From contig JANYKT010000113.1 of NCBI GenBank assembly GCA_025358085.1, positions 1 to 52,275 on the forward strand: a stretch of DNA of 52,275 bases, written 5' to 3'. Position numbers and translations under genes: made by a program. This DNA is from Deltaproteobacteria bacterium (GTDB lineage Bacteria > Myxococcota > Myxococcia > Myxococcales > 40CM-4-68-19). Below, piece after piece: positions 52,272 through 52,275 of the stretch. The notes below the pieces were generated by a model. It ran no database searches. It had not been told where the DNA came from and saw only the letters and a list, made by a program, of their open reading frames with translations. The first letter of the stretch is position 1; each line of letters begins with the position of its first letter.

Positions 52272-52275
52272 ACGG

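Noticed and set aside
1-52275. tRNA or rRNA genes
   Set aside because: No cloverleaf-like stretch ending in a T-loop consensus and no rRNA-like sequence was found by eye; small RNAs cannot be excluded.

Overview
The window is a GC-rich bacterial chromosome segment. Its gene content points to a Myxococcota-type (deltaproteobacterial) predator or soil bacterium. Pointers are Gly/Ser/Asp-rich lipoproteins, a secreted TPR-CHAT protease, a DUF4412 protein, a myxobacterial-style HNH endonuclease, YWT-propeller lipoproteins and an Rhs tip. This placement is an inference from gene families; there is no rRNA or other marker here. I see no tRNA, rRNA or CRISPR array.

Layout. (1) 1-6040: the tail of a membrane protein, then a minus-strand run of six envelope genes (two related lipoproteins, a 561-aa secreted protein, an OmpA-type protein, a DUF4412 protein and a small secreted protein), partly joined by ATGA overlaps. 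(2) 6155-10866: a secreted TPR-CHAT protease, an ECF sigma factor overlapping it, and a zinc-finger anti-sigma factor. (3) 11005-15841: a dead receiver-domain fragment, a small secreted protein, a DUF2891/chalcone-isomerase-like pair, a Prx5-type peroxiredoxin and a divergent mercuric-reductase-like flavoenzyme. (4) 16270-29860: a tightly packed plus-strand unit made of a membrane histidine kinase, a soluble histidine kinase, a FecR-domain membrane protein, an Ig-like/beta-barrel protein, a 2480-aa lipoprotein with 17 CARDB/DUF11-like repeats, and a receiver/coiled-coil response regulator. tex follows at 29885. (5) 32266-38574: an accessory, partly decayed area with a Ser/Gly-rich lipoprotein, a frameshifted YWT-propeller lipoprotein, an HNH endonuclease plus a broken partial copy, short repeat clusters and a GH26-like hydrolase. 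(6) 38639-48511: a minus-strand bacterial cellulose synthase operon, bcsQ-bcsA-bcsBZ-bcsC, probably continuing into the GH26-like gene, and preceded by an M64 peptidase. (7) 50277-52275: an orphan Rhs C-terminal toxin tip with a frameshift, followed by a secreted protein and a 75-aa protein.

Most notable points. BcsB and BcsZ are encoded as one uninterrupted polypeptide. BcsQ carries an N-terminal segment resembling BcsR, and its start codon abuts a perfect SD-sequestering hairpin. The giant lipoprotein contains an exact-length (1014 bp) duplication of a three-repeat block inside a two-kinase/FecR/barrel/response-regulator unit that I cannot match to a described system. The TPR-CHAT/sigma/anti-sigma trio suggests protease-controlled transcription.

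Several broken genes (receiver fragment, Rhs tip, YWT lipoprotein) are interrupted by one-base shifts, two of them in five-G runs. Either real decay or residual assembly error could explain this.
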